Assembly (NCBI RefSeq): GCF_023898865.1
Contig: NZ_JAGSOV010000078.1
Span: 1 to 64,000 of the forward strand
Length of the DNA: 64,000 bases
From: Pseudonocardia humida
GTDB lineage: Bacteria > Actinomycetota > Actinomycetes > Mycobacteriales > Pseudonocardiaceae
Direction: 5' to 3'
Shown here: positions 62,457 through 64,000 of the stretch, in pieces
Numbering within the stretch: the first letter of the stretch is position 1
How the letters are laid out: each line of letters starts with the position of its first letter
Translations under genes and position numbers: made by a program
The notes under the pieces: generated by a model
Told to the model about the DNA's origin: nothing
What the model saw: the letters and a program-made list of their open reading frames with translations, nothing else
Databases searched by the model: none

Positions 62457-63451
62457 AGGCTCGGGTCGACGACCTTGAGCTCCTTGGTGGCCTCGCTCAG
62501 CGGCACCATCTCGATGTCGGTGCCGCGCAGGGCGGTCATCATGCCCCACTGGCCGGCGTGCACGGCGTCCACCGCGTGCAGGCCGAAGCGGGTGGCCAGC
62601 CAGCGGTCGCGGGCCGTCGGCGTGCCGCCGCGCTGCACGTGGCCCAGCACCGTGGTGCGGGCCTCCTTGCCGGTGCGCTTCTCGATCTCCCTGGCCAGCC
62701 AGTCGCCGATGCCGCCGAGGCGGACGTGGCCGAAGGCGTCCTTCTCGTCGCTGACCAGGACCTCGTCGCCCTCCTTGGGCATCGCGCCCTCGGAGACCAC
62801 GATGATCGGGGCGTAGTCGAGCCGGAAGCGCGACTCCACCCACCGGCACACCTGCTCGATGTCGAAGCGGACCTCCGGGATCAGGATCGCGTTGGCGCCG
62901 CCCGCCATCCCGGCGTGCAGCGCGATCCACCCGGCGTGCCTGCCCATCACCTCGACGATCAGCGCCCGGTGGTGCGACTCGGCCGTCGTGTGCAGCCGGT
63001 CGATCGCCTCGGTGGCGATGTTGACCGCGGTGTCGAAGCCGAACGTGTAGTCGGTGCCGTTGAGGTCGTTGTCGATCGTCTTCGGTACCCCGATGACGTT
63101 GACGCCCATCTCGTGCAGCTTCGTCGCGACGCCGAGAGTGTCTTCGCCGCCGATCGCGATGAGCGCGTCCACGCCCAGCTGCTGGAGGTTGCTCTTGATC
63201 TTCGCGACGCCGTCGGGCTCCTTGAACGGGTTGGTCCGCGAGGAGCCGAGGATGGTTCCGCCGCGTGGTAGCAGGCCGCGCACGGCCGGGATGTCCAGCG
63301 GCTTGGTCAGCGCCTCCAGCGGGCCGCGCCAGCCGTCCCGGAAACCGAGGAACGAGTAGCCGTAGACCGGGACGCCCTTGCGGACGATCCCGCGGATTAC
63401 CGCGTTCAGTCCGGGGCAGTCGCCACCCCCGGTGAGCACGCCGACGCGCAT
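62426..63451 (-). CDS. pfk: 6-phosphofructokinase, predicted pyrophosphate-dependent
   Basis: The 341-residue enzyme phosphorylates fructose-6-phosphate. Substrate and catalytic motifs PKTIDNDLNGTDYTFGFDTA and VEVMGRHAGWIALHAGMAGGA are present. The phosphoryl-donor site reads GGEDT with Asp104 and VPKTIDND with Lys124. In the family Gly104 favours ATP, while Asp104 with Lys124 marks pyrophosphate enzymes such as that of Amycolatopsis methanolica. A PPi donor (EC 2.7.1.90), reversible reaction, is therefore predicted. The ATG at 63451 gives MRVGVLTGGGDCPGLNAV. Confidence 0.93.
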   Translation of the reverse strand: MRVGVLTGGGDCPGLNAVIRGIVRKGVPVYGYSFLGFRDGWRGPLEALTKPLDIPAVRGLLPRGGTILGSSRTNPFKEPDGVAKIKSNLQQLGVDALIAIGGEDTLGVATKLHEMGVNVIGVPKTIDNDLNGTDYTFGFDTAVNIATEAIDRLHTTAESHHRALIVEVMGRHAGWIALHAGMAGGANAILIPEVRFDIEQVCRWVESRFRLDYAPIIVVSEGAMPKEGDEVLVSDEKDAFGHVRLGGIGDWLAREIEKRTGKEARTTVLGHVQRGGTPTARDRWLATRFGLHAVDAVHAGQWGMMTALRGTDIEMVPLSEATKELKVVDPSLYAEAEVFFG

Positions 63452-63651
63452 GGGTTCTCCATCGATGCAGAAGCTCTACGAGCCGTCCACGCTATCGCCG
63501 GGCCCTGATCGGGGCGACGCCGCCACCCTTTCGGCCCCGCGGGAGGTGCCGGGCAGCCCGATCGCCACGGCGATCGGCAGGGGCAGCGGGATCGCCGTGG
63601 CCGACGTCCGTCCCACGACGTCGTTCTCGGCGGCGGCCGTAGGGTGGCGGG

Positions 63652-64000
63652 GTGCTGCGGGCGGTGACGGCGATCCGGTACGTCACGCCCATGCGCGAGG
63701 GCGGGTCGCTGCCCGGCCTCATGGAGGCCGACGACCTGGGCACCTACGTCGTGAAGTTCCGCGGCGCCGGCCAGGGCCGAGCCGTGCTGGTCGCCGAGGT
63801 GGTGGCCGGTGAGCTGGCCCGCGGGCTGGGCCTGCCGGTGCCGGAGCTGGTGGTCGTCGACCTCGACCCGGCGCTCGGCGCGTCCGAGCCCGACCAGGAG
63901 GTCCAGGAGCTGCTGCGGGCCAGCCCGGGCGCCAACCTCGGCATGGACTTCCTGCCCGGCGCCCTCGACCTCGACCCGACGGCCTTCCCGGTCGACGCCG
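63652..64000 (+). CDS. HipA-like kinase family protein, partial
   Basis: From GTG 63652 the frame is open to the window end (116 codons): VLRAVTAIRYVTPMREGGSL at the start, then LMEADDLGTYVVKFRGAGQG, VAEVVAGELARGLGLPVPEL and a PDQEVQELLRASPGANLGMDFL segment. This matches the N-terminal part of the actinobacterial HipA-family kinase proteins, with the KFRG-type lysine. The catalytic part lies outside the window. Confidence 0.75.
   Translation, partial: MLRAVTAIRYVTPMREGGSLPGLMEADDLGTYVVKFRGAGQGRAVLVAEVVAGELARGLGLPVPELVVVDLDPALGASEPDQEVQELLRASPGANLGMDFLPGALDLDPTAFPVDA

Overview
The window is very GC-rich DNA with frequent GTG starts, many 4-base stop/start overlaps, Ni-SOD, F420-type (LLM) oxidoreductases, a fused 2-oxoglutarate decarboxylase/dehydrogenase and a phosphofructokinase with pyrophosphate-type residues. 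This points to an actinobacterium of the Pseudonocardiaceae, probably Pseudonocardia or a close relative. That placement is an inference from gene content. I saw no rRNA, tRNA, CRISPR array, prophage or transposase, and the region reads as ordinary chromosome.

Layout, 1-13 kb: a cupin/XRE regulator and a methyltransferase; nickel superoxide dismutase (sodN) divergent from its maturation peptidase (sodX); a two-component system; a secreted protein; malic enzyme; a PAS/GGDEF/EAL cyclic-di-GMP protein; and a complete four-gene osmoprotectant ABC importer (ATPase, two permeases, binding lipoprotein).

13-32 kb: a PadR regulator with a membrane partner, divergent from a membrane protein and a Tat-type multicopper oxidase; a decayed SDR/AraC pair; a four-gene reductive pyrimidine catabolism operon (ureidopropionase, aminotransferase, dihydropyrimidinase, LLM oxidoreductase); membrane proteins probably linked to metals (DUF5134, PepSY, Nramp-related); and a three-gene module built around a soluble FtsK/SpoIIIE-type ATPase with two small helical partners. 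That module is the best candidate here for an undescribed system.

32-50 kb: DUF6104 and kgd/odhA; a second LLM oxidoreductase; an ArsR-type repressor with four operator-like palindromes in a 14-bp register, divergent from a NUDIX hydrolase; a PLP aminotransferase; a GDSL hydrolase with a long repetitive acidic tail; a two-gene ABC exporter; and a 1241-residue ABC exporter that fuses two half-transporters and has one degenerate ATP site.

50-64 kb: glmS with a small upstream gene; a branched-chain amino acid type ABC importer (binding protein, LivH, fused LivM-LivG, LivF); GNAT, GAF-type and LuxR-type genes; DUF4126; an ArsR-like repressor with a perfect palindrome; a phosphofructokinase predicted to use pyrophosphate; and the start of a HipA-like kinase gene cut by the window end.

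Between the genes lie several families of repeated non-coding DNA: a 55-bp palindrome present five times, a related 31-bp tandem array, a roughly 75-bp leader repeat placed directly before start codons three times, a large composite element present twice with fragments elsewhere, and a 70-80-bp element with inverted arms present twice.
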